Source of the DNA: Ryuthela nishihirai
Taxonomy: Eukaryota; Arthropoda; Arachnida; Araneae; Heptathelidae
Direction of reading: 5' to 3'
Assembly: GCA_038380435.1 (NCBI GenBank)
Contig: JAWZYU010000028.1
Span: 20,320,201-20,384,200 of the forward strand
Length of the DNA: 64,000 nt
In this document: positions 10,906 through 23,066 of the stretch, piece after piece
Position numbering within the stretch: the first letter of the stretch is position 1
How the letters are laid out: each line of letters begins with the position of its first letter
Translations under genes and position numbers: made by a program
The notes under the pieces: generated by a model
Told to the model about the DNA's origin: nothing
What the model saw: the letters and a program-made list of their open reading frames with translations, nothing else
The model's database searches: none

Positions 10906-11726
10906 AAGCTACTTTGCAATTACCTTGTATATTCTTGGGGTGCCTGCAATATTTTTAGTATATTCCATAGAATACGTTAATATAGCTTTCAAACTTGATA
11001 TATCTATTTTTCTGTGCAAGTAGTTATTCTTGTGTTTGTGTGGTTGATAAATGTAAAAAAAAATTCTTGCTATTTTTTATGATCTTAAAGTTAAATGTTT
11101 ATTATTTACATCCTGAAAAGCTGTATCGAGGTCATAAACAGTATAACATTCTAAATTTGTTAGAATTTTGTGAAATACCAGACTGTAAGTACTACACCAG
11201 ACTGTTAAGTGATAAATGCCAGACTGTAAAGATGGTGGTAAGTGGCTAAGTTAATAAGAAATAGACATGACTTGTTACATTACCATGTGTAGCAGATAAC
11301 ACTTGTTAATAATAAATTAGATATATGCTTAATTAAACAAATTAAAATTAAAGCTGATGGTTCTATCTGCTCTTATTGCTCTCAGAAAGTTTCTCGAAGT
11401 ATTGCATACTATAGTGGGTTAGTCTGCAAATGATGGAATTTCATCCATTTTTATCCCTCCTATTAAAAAAAAATCCGTTATAATTGATAAAAAATAGATA
11501 TAAAACTATACACATTTTGTATCTGAAAATTAATGAGAGGTATGTATCCGTGATCTCAGAATTTCCAAAAGCTGGTGTTTTGTGCAAGCTGAAGTTAGCA
11601 TGCTAGATCTTGTGGTTTAAAGAGCTATAGTTTTTGCAATACGTTATCACTTTCTCATCGTAGGAAGTTTTATGTCACATTTACTTAAAAATATGACATA
11701 ACAGACCACTTAATGCAATGTATATT
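10906..11726. other. No feature seen
   Basis: One open frame of 84 codons (10995-11249) has no recognisable motif and AT-driven composition. Confidence 0.4.
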
Positions 11727-12117
11727 GGCGCGGGGGTGGCTCAGTCGGTAGCGCGCCAGGCTCGTAATCTGTAGTTCCCAGGTTCGAGTCCCAGCTGGGT
11801 CAGCGTTGAGACTTATCTCCGCAAAATTCCCTGCCCTGCCCACGGTCAGTAGGGGACACCGATGGGCTTGGAAAGGCTACCGTCCGTCGGATGGGACGTT
11901 AAGCCGTGTTCCCGTGTGTGGGAGAGCCATACCCAGTGCACGTTAAAGAACACGTTGGATGGCCTTGACGGGAGGCTACCATGGAGCTGTCTCCCAACAG
12001 CTGTTCCAGTGGGTCCCCTTCCCCAACCTTCTCTGAGCCTTCGGGGTCCATGTGACTCTGGCCATTTAGCCCATGGTGTGCAAAAAAGTGCCGCGCAGAG
12101 GTAAAACAACCCAATAA
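11727..12117 (+). mobile_element. SINE-A copy, best full-length example
   Basis: It is the most complete and GC-rich copy in the window, about 390 bp. In order: head (GGGGGTGGCTCAGTCGGTAG; GGTTCGAGTCCCAGCTGGGT), a linker, the core (GGATGGGACGTTAAGCCGTG; GTGCACGTTAAAGAACACG), a distal part (GTGGGTCCCCTTCCCCAACC; GTGTGCAAAAAAGTGCCGC) and the tail AGAGGTAAAACAACCCAATA. Pol III transcription from internal A and B boxes is expected from the family. Confidence 0.9.
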
Positions 12118-14386
12118 AATTTGTTCCTAACATAACTAGTTACTCTGTTTTTATTAACTTAGATTTACCAAAATATTATCGTAACAATTTGCTACTTTTA
12201 AGCTCTTTAAGTCTTTATAATATTCATACCAAAGATTGTAACAAAATCTACAACTATACCAAGATGTGCCTAATAGTCATGATTCGCACAGACTGTTACA
12301 TGTTTAATACTTCTCTTTTATGTTTCAAAATGGTAGTAATTACAATGATTCTACTTAAGTTTCAAAATGATAGTAATTTCAATGATTCTACTTCTCAAAG
12401 ACTTTCACTGTCTTTATGCGGCTATAAAATTGGTGAAAGTTGTTTTATTGACTTTATTATTCTTAAATGAGGAAAATAAGCCCTTTGTCACTCATCTTGC
12501 TATTTTGTTTCTTTACCTCTTAAGCAATAAAGCCATATCAAGTTTCTAATTATATTGAAAACTTACAGCATATTTTTTTACTTCAACATGCATCTAAACA
12601 CCTACCATATTTAATATTGGTCATATTACATACTATTGTGAAGAGATACTTTATCAGAGTTTCATAATTTTATTGATATCATTTGTGTATTTACCAGAGT
12701 TTAAAGAATAGACTTCATATCTCGTGTCAAGTAAGCCTGTAATATGCGATAAAATTGCTGATATTAGGTGGAATGTTATGTTTCATTAATCTGAAAAAAA
12801 AAAACTATTTAATTGCACAGAACTGTGTTTTTTGAATAAATAATGTTTGAATTATTTAGAAAATATTTTTCACAAGGAAAAATACAGTAATTTTATGAAA
12901 ACACAGCAAATTTAGGACAGTATTATCTAATTTGCCCTTATAATATGTTGATTTTTACTTGAAAGAAGTTACTCTTAACAATGATTCAAGTAGTAAACTA
13001 TTAGAAAATGAGCTAAAATTCATACGGTAATTATAGGTATTTCGTGCTGACTGCTCTGTAACTGTTCTATTAACTCTAAAGCAAAGTGGTTTCATACTTA
13101 AGAAAATTATTAAAACTTTATGAATTTCAACATTTGGGTAAAAGTGAAAACGCTTCCTTTGCCTTAAGAATCATTTCTTTGTGAGTTTTATTGTTGATTT
13201 GTGGTTAATACCTATCATCGGTTTTGCACATTGATTAACCGTTTCAGTCACTTTAGCTAATAATTATGATTAGATGTTACAAGTAGTTAAACATTCAGAA
13301 AATCTTTTAATTTGGATATCTGAAATTATACAATAGTTCACACTAAAAAACAATGTTCACCAAATATTTCCTGTAGTGTACTAAGTCAATGACAAACACT
13401 TGAAATGTGCTAGTGTTTCAAGACGCTTTCTACATTTTTCTCTAATACTTCTGTGAATAAATATTGAAATTGTAGTTTATCCAAAAGTATTATCTTTTTT
13501 TGCCCTTTAAAAATTTGCTCTTAATAACATGTTGATTTTTGCTTGAAAGAAGTTGCACTTAACAATGTTTCAAGTATTAAACTATGGGAAATTTAATATT
13601 GATCATAAAGATTACAGTAAATAATATTTTCTGAACACTTGAAGTTATGAACTTGAAAATCTCTGTATTTGCATACTTTAATTTTAGGGATCATAATTTA
13701 CCGAATTTTGTAATTTTCTGATTAAAATAAAGCACAAGAAGTATTGAAAGTGTGCTGTTAAATACTAGGAAACACATAATGTTGGTTGTAGATACTCTTA
13801 ATATGCACTGTGTTATTAGCAATATAATAGCTATACTGATGAAAGTTCATTACTAGGGACAGTTGCCTTTCCTAGCTTTCTAGCACTTTGATATACAATG
13901 AATATTTTATCTAAGAGTATGAAATTCTAGTAATGAAATCACATTGTATTCATCCCATTTGTTCTGACATTATTTGTTATCATTGCTCAATCCATATTTA
14001 ACAGCATTGGTGGCTCACACCATCTTTTCTTTCCTGTTTTAAGTTTTCTCAGTGACTGTATTAATTGCTGTATGGAAGAGGACAGTTTTCGCCTATCTCC
14101 CCATGTAACAGACTTCTAATTTAGATGTTGCTTCTGTTACATTTATCTATTTTCAAATGTTAACTAACGTTACTAAAATATAATTTATTCGCATATAAAT
14201 CATTAGAAAATCTTTAGTGATAAAATAAGCATGAAAAGTAGTCCCACTGGAAAATGCTATCGACAAATGTGTACTAGCTGAATTGTGGCAAGAACTTTTG
14301 AGACCTAAGAACAACACTATAGTACAAAATAGAGTGTAAAGCTAAATGTTTTATTTATGCAAAAGCATAGTTAGAATTATAAATAT
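12118..14386. other. AT-rich gap with minor repeats
   Basis: No gene. A unit of about 40 bp (TTTCAAAATG.TAGTAATT) is tandemly doubled at 12323-12394. A segment of about 75 bp containing CTTGAAAGAAGTT and CTTAACAATG occurs at 12938-13012 and again at 13520-13594, in direct orientation. Confidence 0.5.
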
Positions 14387-14422
14387 TTTTGCATGGCATA
14401 TGGGTGAAATGCCATGCAAAAT
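14387..14422. repeat. Short hairpin
   Basis: TTTTGCATGGCAT is followed nine bases later by its complement ATGCCATGCAAAA. Part of the loop and right arm is repeated downstream (GGGTGAAATGCCATG). Confidence 0.6.
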
Positions 14423-14660
14423 ATATATGGGTGAAATGCCATGAATATGTGAGTTATCTTTTTACTGCAGGTCAAGGCAAGCACAAATTATTTCTAAGCT
14501 CTGAGAGTACAACATGTTACTAGAGATACAAGTACTGAAACTCACTAGTATTGTAAAAGTATCATTGTTTAATATCTGGCATCAGGCATCATATAATAGT
14601 ATTCTAACAGTAATTAAAATGGCTATTAGCAACAGTAGCAAAAAATTATATACTTACTAC

Positions 14661-14912
14661 CAGGCCCGGATCTAGAAAAAATCGAGGCGGGGGGGGGGGG
14701 GGTGGAGGTGCCAAGGAACACAATCGAGCCAAAAAAGACACTTGATTTCCAATGCAGTATAACATTTCCCTCTCCTTTTTATGTTAAAAAAAAAATTTGA
14801 AAAGCGCATGAAAGTTTAATAATTTTTACCTCTTTTACCCTTGCATTCTGAAAGGTGGGGTAGAGGCATGCCCCCCCCCCAAAAAAAAAAAAAAAAAATG
14901 ATCCGGCCCTTC
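14661..14912. mobile_element. hAT-like MITE, family 2, copy 1
   Basis: It starts CAGGCCCGGATCTAG and ends near GATCCGGCCCT. The interior (TTTCCAATGCAGTATAACAT, GGCATGCCCCCC) matches 52499-52754. G10-plus and C10/A18 homopolymers inside suggest expansion. No clean 8-bp target duplication is visible. Confidence 0.65.
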
Positions 14913-15087
14913 AGGTTTGAATGAATTGCATTCTAGTCAAGGTGCAAGTTTCCACTTTGCAATCCATCAAGAATGCAATTAGATATTACTGATTAATAAG
15001 CTGATGAAGATTTTATACTCTGCATTATTTTAATGATTATGCTTGGTTATTTTGTATATATCTAAAAATTTATTAGTTTTGGACACT

Positions 15088-15143
15088 AAAAAAAAAATAC
15101 CACCTCAAGCAGCTGCTTGCTATAGAGGTATAACAGAAGCACT
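15088..15143 (-). mobile_element. SINE-B 3' end fragment
   Basis: The minus strand reads GCAAGCAGCTGCTTGAGGTGG preceded by a CTTCTGT block. This matches the 3' part of the SINE-B copies at 44290 and 23714. Confidence 0.65.
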
Positions 15144-15392
15144 AAAGGAATAAAAAAAATTACAATTTCAGATTCTCAGCTTTCTATAAAAAACATTGGT
15201 TGTTCTTTGGGGGAATATAAGACTAAAGAAAAAATATTTTCAGTCTGCAGACATAATTTGCCACTTTCAAGGTTTAGGCAAATCCTAACATCATGAAGAA
15301 ACACAAAAACAACAAATTTGTATGTAAAGAAAAAAACGTTTGAAAATAAACTGATAAATGTCTTATATGTCAGATAATTTATTGAGAGTATA

Positions 15393-15435
15393 ATTAATAA
15401 GAGTGCTATATTATAAATATAGCACTCTTATTAAT
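15393..15435. repeat. Perfect short palindrome
   Basis: A 19-bp arm (ATTAATAAGAGTGCTATAT) is followed by a 5-base loop and its exact complement. No transposon ends are visible around it. Confidence 0.8.
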
Positions 15436-15910
15436 GTAATACATATGCATATGAAATCGAGTAGTAATTGAAGGCTTCACAGGCCTTATCTCAACCATTG
15501 AGAAACACTTCGTAAGTCTGTTCACTGATTAGTAGTTCTGCATTTAGACAACATTGCCAAACCAACCTAACCTCTCCTTACACAAGATGCTGCTTGAAGG
15601 TTTCTGCATCAAGCTTCCTTATTTCTTGTTTAAATAGAATCGAGTACCTTTTTCAGGTATACATTTATTTTTTTCACACTCACATAGATTCTTAAGGGTT
15701 TCAACAGTAATTCCAATTTTGCTTATGTCAGTCTTGTATACACATCTAAGAGTTTTTTTTCTTTTCAGACCAGAGTTTGCGATCTTTTCAGACCAGAACC
15801 TGTAATAATTCCGTAAAAAATATCTGTAATAGGTTAAATATGTGTGCTGTGTTTCCAAGAGGTAAACACAATTAAGTTCTTGGCAGAGAGGGAATATCAG
15901 TGCTGTAAAA

Positions 15911-16093
15911 TAGGGGTTCTCAATGTGGGATACGCAGTGAGAGCTGAAAAGTCGCTAGATATATGTTATATATTTTTTATTTATTCCCATTGTTATACTA
16001 TAATTATAGTTTTATCTATCTATACAAGGAGTACGCCAGTTACATACATATTTCCAGGGGGTACGTGAAACACAAAAGGTTGAGAAACCACTG
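15911..16093 (-). mobile_element. hAT-like MITE, copy 2
   Basis: The reverse complement matches 6105-6303 almost throughout, apart from an internal deletion of about 20 bp near one end. Ends are TAGGGGTTCTC and GAAACCACTG. Target duplications are degraded. Confidence 0.75.
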
Positions 16094-17756
16094 GCCTAAA
16101 GGATTCCGTTCATACTAACCAAATTCATACAGCCGATGGTCAGTGAAGGGAAAAGTTCTAATTGTTGCAAAAATGAAACGTTTAGCTTACTTTCTCTTTC
16201 GAAGGTAATATGTTTTTAATTTTGTTTCAAATCCTGAAAACAGTATACTACCCAGTGCCATGTTGATCACCACTAGATATACATTTTTTAAATATTCTGA
16301 AAAGTGAATGAAATTAGTTTTAGCATATTAAAATATTGATATGTTCGAACGGTTTTTGTTTCATTGCTTTTTATAATACAAAAAAAATAACGTTTATGAT
16401 GCAATTATAAATTAAAATAATCGAAAATGTACAGCGCGTCTTTTATTTGTTCCAAGAATTTCTCGTACAATAAAGGAATTTTTGTATAATGCGTTTTGTG
16501 TGCAGTAAATTGTATTCAAGCTTGAATGCAGGGCCGGATTAAACGATTTTGCTCTTGTGCCACAGAAATAAAAGGTGTAAATGAGTAAATAAATAAAAGC
16601 ACCGATCTCATACACATTTCATTGAATGTAATTTAATTTTTTAACATTAGTAAATCACAACTTTGTCTAACAGGGAAAAATACAGACAAAAAATAGTCTG
16701 AAAGTATGTATGAAAGAAAATTTTTTACGAAATAAGTTGTAAATTTGGATTTTCTTACAAAAACATTACCTTAGAATTGCCAAAAAAAAAAATTTACAAA
16801 TTTTCAGAAATTGCACAAATTATAATTGGAGAAACAATCTGCAGAATGGACTATAAACCGCTCATTAGTACAAAAGAGATAATGAGGACTCCCTATTCCG
16901 TAAGTTAGGGTGAGTTTCTCATCCTTTACGTTTAGAAATTTGCCAGGACATCTCCAAAAGCTTAATCACCCTTCCTCTCCAAATATTCTACTCTCGCCCA
17001 CTCCACAACTCGCACCTCAGGTTATCAATGAAACTCTCAAGTTCTTGAAATAATTGGCCACCAGTATTTGCTGTCCTGTTAACTGGCTTCTGAAAAAGCA
17101 GTCGCCATTCTCCCGAAATTTTAAATATATTTCTGATTAGTAAACTCTTCCTATCGTTAAGATTGAAAGAAACGGATAGATATTAGATCTTTATATAACT
17201 ATCAGCGATTGATAGACTGGATGAGGCGCATACTAACGGTTGTTGGGGAGAGGAGATTGAAGTCGTGATTTAGAATCGCTGGTGTATTACAATCTTTACT
17301 GCCTTGCTTTTCTTCTGAACAAAGCGCTTTCAAGAAATACGATTTCTTTTAGTTCACATTTCTAAATTTGTTTCATTTTCCTTATATTTACCTGACCATC
17401 ACTATCAGTTTCCAAGCGCGCTAATTACGAGGATAGGATGGTAATTGAAAGTGTTTGGAGAGAACATTGTTTGCTGAAAGTATACGTTAAATTATGCATT
17501 TGTCTAAAAAGTTCAGGATTGTATCTGGAGAAAAGAGTTCAGCAAATGTAACAAATACCCCAAAGTATGGAAATTCTGTCACTTCGGCTTGTGTCTCACT
17601 GCCCTGCTCTTATGCTACACAGAACGTTCAAAAATAGCTTGTCTATTAAAAGGAATACGAGGTTACCTCTGTGCGACGATGATAAACGCTGTATTATGAT
17701 TTTTTAGGGTCCATAAGACAATATTTGACAAGAACACAGGCGACGTTAAATCCTCT
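16094..17756. other. No gene; one hAT-like end
   Basis: At 16530 the sequence CAGGGCCGGATTAAACG looks like a solitary hAT-type terminus; no partner end was found. The rest is AT-rich and unassigned. Confidence 0.4.
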
Positions 17757-20045
17757 TATTCATCATCCTCAAGCAGCCATGGGCTACGGAGGTCCAACTA
17801 GACCGAGACCGCGCAATATAGTTCTCCAAGCAAGTCTGTCCTGAGCTACATATACTGCATCTGGCCACCACACCAATTCTAATAAGGTCCTGTTTGACAT
17901 TGTCAGCCCATCGCATCCTAGGTCTACCCCTCTTTCTGAGGCCTTTGGGCACACTGTTCATAACCCTATTCGCCAATCTATAATTATTCATACGGGCAAC
18001 ATGGCCAAACCAACGGAGTCTCTCTCTGCACAATATGCCGCTTAAAGGAGGTTGCCGACTCCTTTGCCTAACCTCATCATTAGTTACAAAGTTTAACTCC
18101 TAATGCCCAAGATACTTCATAAGCATCTAGTTTCCTGTTGTTTACAGTGTCCAAGTTTCACTACCATAACTAACCCTAGAAAGAACCAAACTATTATACA
18201 GTCTAATTTTAGTCTTTAGGTGTAATACGCCTATTTCTCCACACTCTCCACAGGTTCTTAAAAGTCCCGGCAGCAATCCCTATTCGTCTGTTAATCTCAT
18301 GCCGCACATCACCATTATCTGTTATATAGCTCCCAAGATATTAAACTGTGACACCTGTTCAAGACTGCAACCATTCAGAGTAACTGAATCACAGCCTGCC
18401 TGACCAATTTTCATCACTTTAGTTTTCTCTAGGTTTATAACCAAACCTACTCTACTACCAGTTTCATCAACAGCTCGAATGAAAGAGTTCATCTCATCAA
18501 CATCATTTGCCAAAAGGGCTAAATCATCAGCATAATCTAAATCAGAAATTTTCGTATCTCCAGACCATTTAAGGCCAAAATCTTTCCCTTGAAATGAATT
18601 TCGCATAACGTAATAACCAAGCTAAGGAGAAAAGGAGACAAAATGCACCCTTGTCGAACACCAGAAGTAATGCTAAACCAATTGCTACAAGCCTTACAAC
18701 TCTCACACACGACTCAGTGTTATTATAGAGAGCTTTCATTATGTTAAGTAACTTGTCAGGTATACCATATGATATCACAATCAACCACAAATTATGACGA
18801 TCGACAGAGCCGAAAGCCTTTTTGAAATCAAAGTTGGCAACCGAAGGTTTCTGAAACTTTACACATTTCTCAAGAATCTGCCTAAGTGGAAATATCTGAT
18901 CCACACATCCCCTACCACTTCTGAATCCACATTGCTCATCACGCAATTGATTGTCAATCAGATTCTCAATTCTATTAAGCACAATCATGGAAAGAACCTT
19001 CCCTGGAACAGAGCAGGCGATACCCCTATAGTTATCACAAGAACTGCGATCACCTTTTTTTGAAAATAGGGATAATAATAGCTCTGGTAAAATCCTTAGG
19101 AACCATGCCTTTATCATAAAAGATATTCAAAATTTCAGTCGTTCAAGTGGTAACCGAAACATTCCCAGCTCTAAGCATTTCCGTAGTAATATCAACTCCT
19201 GGGGATTTATGAAGCTTAAGTCTAGAAAAAGCCAAAATAACTTCAGATTGTGTTTTAGAGCCAACATTAAAGCCAGTAATGCATCTGTCATCATTGCAAA
19301 CAATGGGAGTAGAACTAACCATATTGTTTAGAGCATCACTGTAATGTTCAGTCCACCTAGCCATGACAGAACCCTCACCTTCAATCCCTGTATACCTGCC
19401 CTTTTTTCTACCATACAAAATATTAACTATCTGGTAAAGCTCTCTGCTGTTGTGCTGTCTAACTGCTTCCTCAGCTTTGTCAGCCAAACCATCAAGCCAA
19501 AGATTCTTAGCAACTAACTGATCCTTTACACGTTTATTAATCTCTCTGTAATACTTTTTATTAGGACTTTTAGGGTATTCAGGACGTTCCTGCAATTTTC
19601 TTTCTGAAATAAGCTCAAGTGCCTTATTCCTCAACTTCAGTAGTAAGCACACCATGACTGTCATAATGACTAAGTAACCTATCATGGTAAGCTTTACCTA
19701 TAACAGGGTCTTTCAGAGCTCCAATATTAAAGGTAAATTTTTTAACCCGAGCACAACACTTTTTAAGTTGCAAGACAATTTTAACAAGGTAATGGTAAGA
19801 TCCAATTTCAGCTCCCCTACATGACCTGGTATTCCTAACGGAACTAACTCATTTGTTGTTAATTAATATGTAATCAATCATATTCTTATGCAGCACATCA
19901 GGTGAAACCCATGTGTATTTATGTATGTCGTGGTGTTTGTAATATGTATTAGTTATTCTGAAACCATTAAGTTTACTTACCTGTAGGAGACGTCCATTGT
20001 CATTGCAGCTACCAATACCAAAAGGGCCTATCACCCCTCCCAAAG
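17757..20045 (-). mobile_element. RTE-type non-LTR retrotransposon, copy B
   Basis: A 5'-truncated copy on the minus strand. From 20043 down it encodes the end of the endonuclease (GGVIGPFGIG, IDYILIN). It continues through a linker rich in Lys and Glu to the reverse transcriptase: FKKGDRSSCDNYRG, GFRSGRGCVDQI, FKKAFGSVDRHN and LDYADDLALLA, the last holding the catalytic YADD. The end is RERLRWFGHVARMN, then GRPRMRWADNVKQD, typical of RTE C-termini. It finishes near GAGGATGATGAAT, a short GAT-rich tail like the tail of copy C. At least four frameshifts or stops break it. A hAT element abuts its 5' end. The protein would nick target DNA and prime reverse transcription there. Confidence 0.92.
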
Positions 20046-20290
20046 GTTAGAGCAGGCGTCGGCAACCTATGACCCGCAGGTCTCCAAGTGACCCATTTGA
20101 TAATTTCAAGTGACCCACTTGAGTTCCGCAAATAAAGTATAATATATAAAAATAAATTATAAAACATAAACTTGAAACAAACACTTTGAGAAAGTATAAA
20201 TAATAAGATTAACATTTTGGTTTGATTACAAAGTTGCAGAAATGAACATAGGCGGAATACAGCGACATTGTCCGAACGAATCTCATCTGT

Positions 20291-20467
20291 TTATTCACGT
20301 TAAAGACGAAGTAGATGTAAACAAGAGTAGATGTGTGATCAGGGCTCCTATTGGTCGGCTGGGCTCTCTGACTGCGTGCCACCTTCAGCCGACCAATAGG
20401 AGCCCTGACCACCTGCTGATCACGCATCTAGTCTTGTCTACGTTTACTTCGTCTTTAACGTGAATGA
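20291..20467. repeat. Inverted repeat in hAT leader
   Basis: Arms of about 71 and 82 bp (20291-20361 and 20386-20467) are complementary, with about 10 extra bases in the right arm. Shared blocks include CACGTTAAAGACGAAGTA and GGGCTCCTATTGGTCGGCTG. The right arm ends about 60 bases before the transposase start codon. It could form a long hairpin in the leader, or be a subterminal fold-back of the element. Confidence 0.8.
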
Positions 20468-20527
20468 ACAGTAGTTCAGAAGCGCGAGAACAGTTACCTA
20501 AGCGAAATAATTATTATTTTTATTACC

Positions 20528-21056
20528 ATGGACAAACAAAAAGCAAAAAAGAGATTATTTCAAGATGTGTGGACTGAAAAGTATGGATGTATGGGAAATG
20601 GTGACAAATTGATATGTACTTTATGTACAGATATAATTACCACCAGGACACAAATTGAGCGACACTTTTCTTCAAAACATAAAGATGTGAGTGAAATGCC
20701 AAATGATGAAAAATATGAATACATTGCTAAACGTGTATTAAATTATGGTAAAATAAATTTTTGAACAGATTTGTTATCAGCCACAATTACGCTACATCTG
20801 CCAGCTTTATTGCAGTTCTTAGTATTGGTACCAACGGAAAACCGTTTACAGACGGCGAATTTTTGAAAAACGCATCCATAAATTGTTCCGCACATTTATT
20901 CAATGACTTTACAAATAAAAAACAAATAATTGAGAGAATTAATGAAATGCCATTGTCGGCCAGAACAGTTCAGCGTCGCATTGAAGATATGGCAAAAAAT
21001 ATTGACGCACAGGTCAAAAATGATTTATCTAGTGACGTAATTAATATGCACTCGAT
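20528..21056 (+). pseudogene. hAT transposase N-terminal part, broken
   Basis: The first 78 codons from Met at 20528 hold a BED-like zinc finger: ICTLC, then HFSSKH, giving C-x2-C ... H-x4-H. A one-base shift near 20755 is needed to continue into NRFVISHNYATSASFIAVLS and GKPFTDGEFLKN, then PLSARTVQRRIEDMAKNI. This order (zinc finger, then ...GKPFTEGEF..., then ...LSRNTVxRRIE...) is that of hAT proteins related to GTF2IRD2/ZBED-like genes. The catalytic core and the C-terminal dimerisation domain are missing, removed where RTE copy A begins. The protein would bind hAT ends; it cannot act as it stands. Confidence 0.8.
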
Positions 21057-21593
21057 GAAATGGCAGCTAGGTGGTCACTGGAAGGAGAGCTATGCACGAA
21101 TCCCCTGTGATGATGCATAGAACCGGCCAGGCCTAGCACCTAATGTCCGACCCCGCCTTCTCGTGGTGCGGACCGTTAGTAACTTTCAAAAGAGATACTC
21201 TCTTGTGGAAGTGAACGGAAGGTGAGGGCTGCCAGATTAGTGTGGCCTACTGATCTGGACAACTATGGCTACTTTTCTCTTTTTTCTACCCTGCTGAGGA
21301 GTGGTCAACCACACAGGGTCCTGGTACTGACCATATAAACCTACTGGACTGGACAGATATATGGCTCTGAGCTTGATTATGGATCCTGATTTTGCTGCAC
21401 TGGTGGGCTTCTGTGGAGGGAAAATCTTCCGCTGTGTTTTCTGTTTGTGGGTTGACAGCCCCAAGTGAATAGATTCACAGGATATGTTTATCAGCTGGTG
21501 GATAATCCTGAGCAGAAGTCATCGCAGGCACCTGAACTCTTTGCTTCTATTGGCATCGTCAAATTCTACATTGGAGGAAGTCTTCCAGTGTAG

Positions 21594-22379
21594 ATGGCTT
21601 CAGCCTTTAGTAGTGGGGGAACGGGTCTTTGCCCCATGTCTGCGATTAGGGGGCTGTTTGATATTGTCGGCATTTCCTCTCTCAATAAACATAGTTTCTT
21701 TAAACATCCCTCTAACCATTTTCTCTCCATAGGTAGTTGGAATGTGAGGACTCTGCACAGAGCTTTTTCTCTTGATGTCCTCACACAAGAATTCCACCGT
21801 TATAATTTAGATATTCTCGGCTTGCAAGAGGCCAGATGGACAGATAAAGGTCAGATTCTTAAAAATAATCTTAAATTTCTCTTTTCAGGGAGGGACGACA
21901 ATAAGCATCTCCAAGGCGTGGGTCTGCTTCTCAGCAGACACGCTAGCGATGCTCTTCTAGGATATGAGTGCATTAATGAAAGGTTTCTTACAGCAAAATT
22001 TCAGACAAGCGTTAAAGACTTGAATGTTATGTGCTGTTACGCCCCCACTGAGGATGCCGATGAGGATCAGAAGGATAGGTTTTATGAACAACTTCAGGAT
22101 ATTTTGAATTCTGTCAAGAAAGGAGATATTACCCTTGTTCTTGGTGACTTCAATGCCAAAGTTGGTACTGACTCTGCCCTTTGGGGAGGAGTAATAGGCC
22201 CTTTTGGTATTGGTAGCTGCAATGGCAATGGGCAACGTCTCCTACAGGTAAGTAAACTCAATGGATTCAGAATAACTAACACTTATTACAAACACCGCGA
22301 CATACATAAGTACAGATGGGTTTCACCTGATGGGCTGCATAAGAATATGATTGATTACATATTAATTAACAGCAAATAG
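21594..22379 (+). pseudogene. RTE copy A endonuclease frame
   Basis: An open frame of 261 codons encodes an AP-type endonuclease. Motifs in order: GSWNVRTL at about residue 47, LDILGLQEARW near 73, VMCCYAPT near 145, LVLGDFNAKVG near 181, and NMIDYILINSK at the end. The expected SDHYLV motif, with the catalytic Asp-His, lies just past the stop in another frame (about 22415) because of a small deletion. Copy D retains it in frame as IGSDHYLVKGVL. The start Met is a convenience choice; upstream codons remain in the 5' leader. In the family this domain nicks one target strand. Confidence 0.85.
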
Positions 22380-22441
22380 GGAATACCAGGGCATATAGGG
22401 GAGCTGAAATTGGATCTGACCATTACCTTGTTAAAAGTGTC

Positions 22442-23066
22442 TTGCAACCTAAAAAGTGTTGTGCTAGGGTTAAAAAATTTACTTTTAATACTGAAGCTCT
22501 GAAAGATCCAGTTATAGCCAAAGCTTACCATGATAGGTTACTTAGTCATTATGACAGTCATGGTTTGCTTACTACTGAAGTTGAGGAAGAATGGGATCAT
22601 TTTAAACAGGCTTTTTTGGACACTAACAGTACTCTGTTAGGAAAAAAGGAGCAGAAGAGGCAAAATTATCTGAGTGATAAGGCACTTGAGCTTATTTCGA
22701 AAAGAAAGAACTGCAGGAATGTCCTTAATCAATACCTACTAGTCCTAATAGAAAGCATTACAGAGACCTTAATAAACTTGTAAAGGATCAGTTAGTTGCT
22801 GATAAGAATCTTTGGCTTGATGGTTTGGCTGACAAAGCCGAGGAAGCAGTTAGACAGCACAACAGCAGAGAGCTGTACCAGATAGTTAATGTTTTGTGTG
22901 GTAGAAAACGGACAGGCATACAAGGATTGAAGGATAAACAAGGTAAGGTTATAGAAGGGGTGGATTCTGTCATGGCTAGGTGGGCTGAGCATTTCTATGA
23001 TGTTCTAAACAATGTAGTTAGTTCTACTCCCATTGTTTGCAATGATGATAGATGCATTGGTGGCTT
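22442..23066 (+). pseudogene. RTE copy A linker region, two broken frames
   Basis: Segments at 22442-22783 and 22825-23066 encode the region between endonuclease and reverse transcriptase (KKCCARVKKFTFNTEALKD..., DKAEEAVRQHNSRELYQIVN, ARWAEHF). A one-base loss near 22735 shifts the frame. No polymerase motif is present before the copy ends. Confidence 0.85.

Larger units (their letters stand above)
20054..21056 (+). mobile_element. hAT element, 5' half
   Basis: It begins CAGGCGTCGGCAACC, a CAG...GCAACC terminus common in hAT elements, and includes a non-coding leader and the start of a transposase. The 3' half and right terminus are absent because RTE copy A starts at about 21057. The left border meets RTE copy B, so the element sits between two oppositely oriented RTE copies. 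Confidence 0.7.

Noticed and set aside
21057..21180. HDV-like self-cleaving ribozyme in the RTE leader
   Set aside because: Some non-LTR elements carry one, but I could not place the required nested P1/P2 pairing by eye. A covariance-model search would decide.
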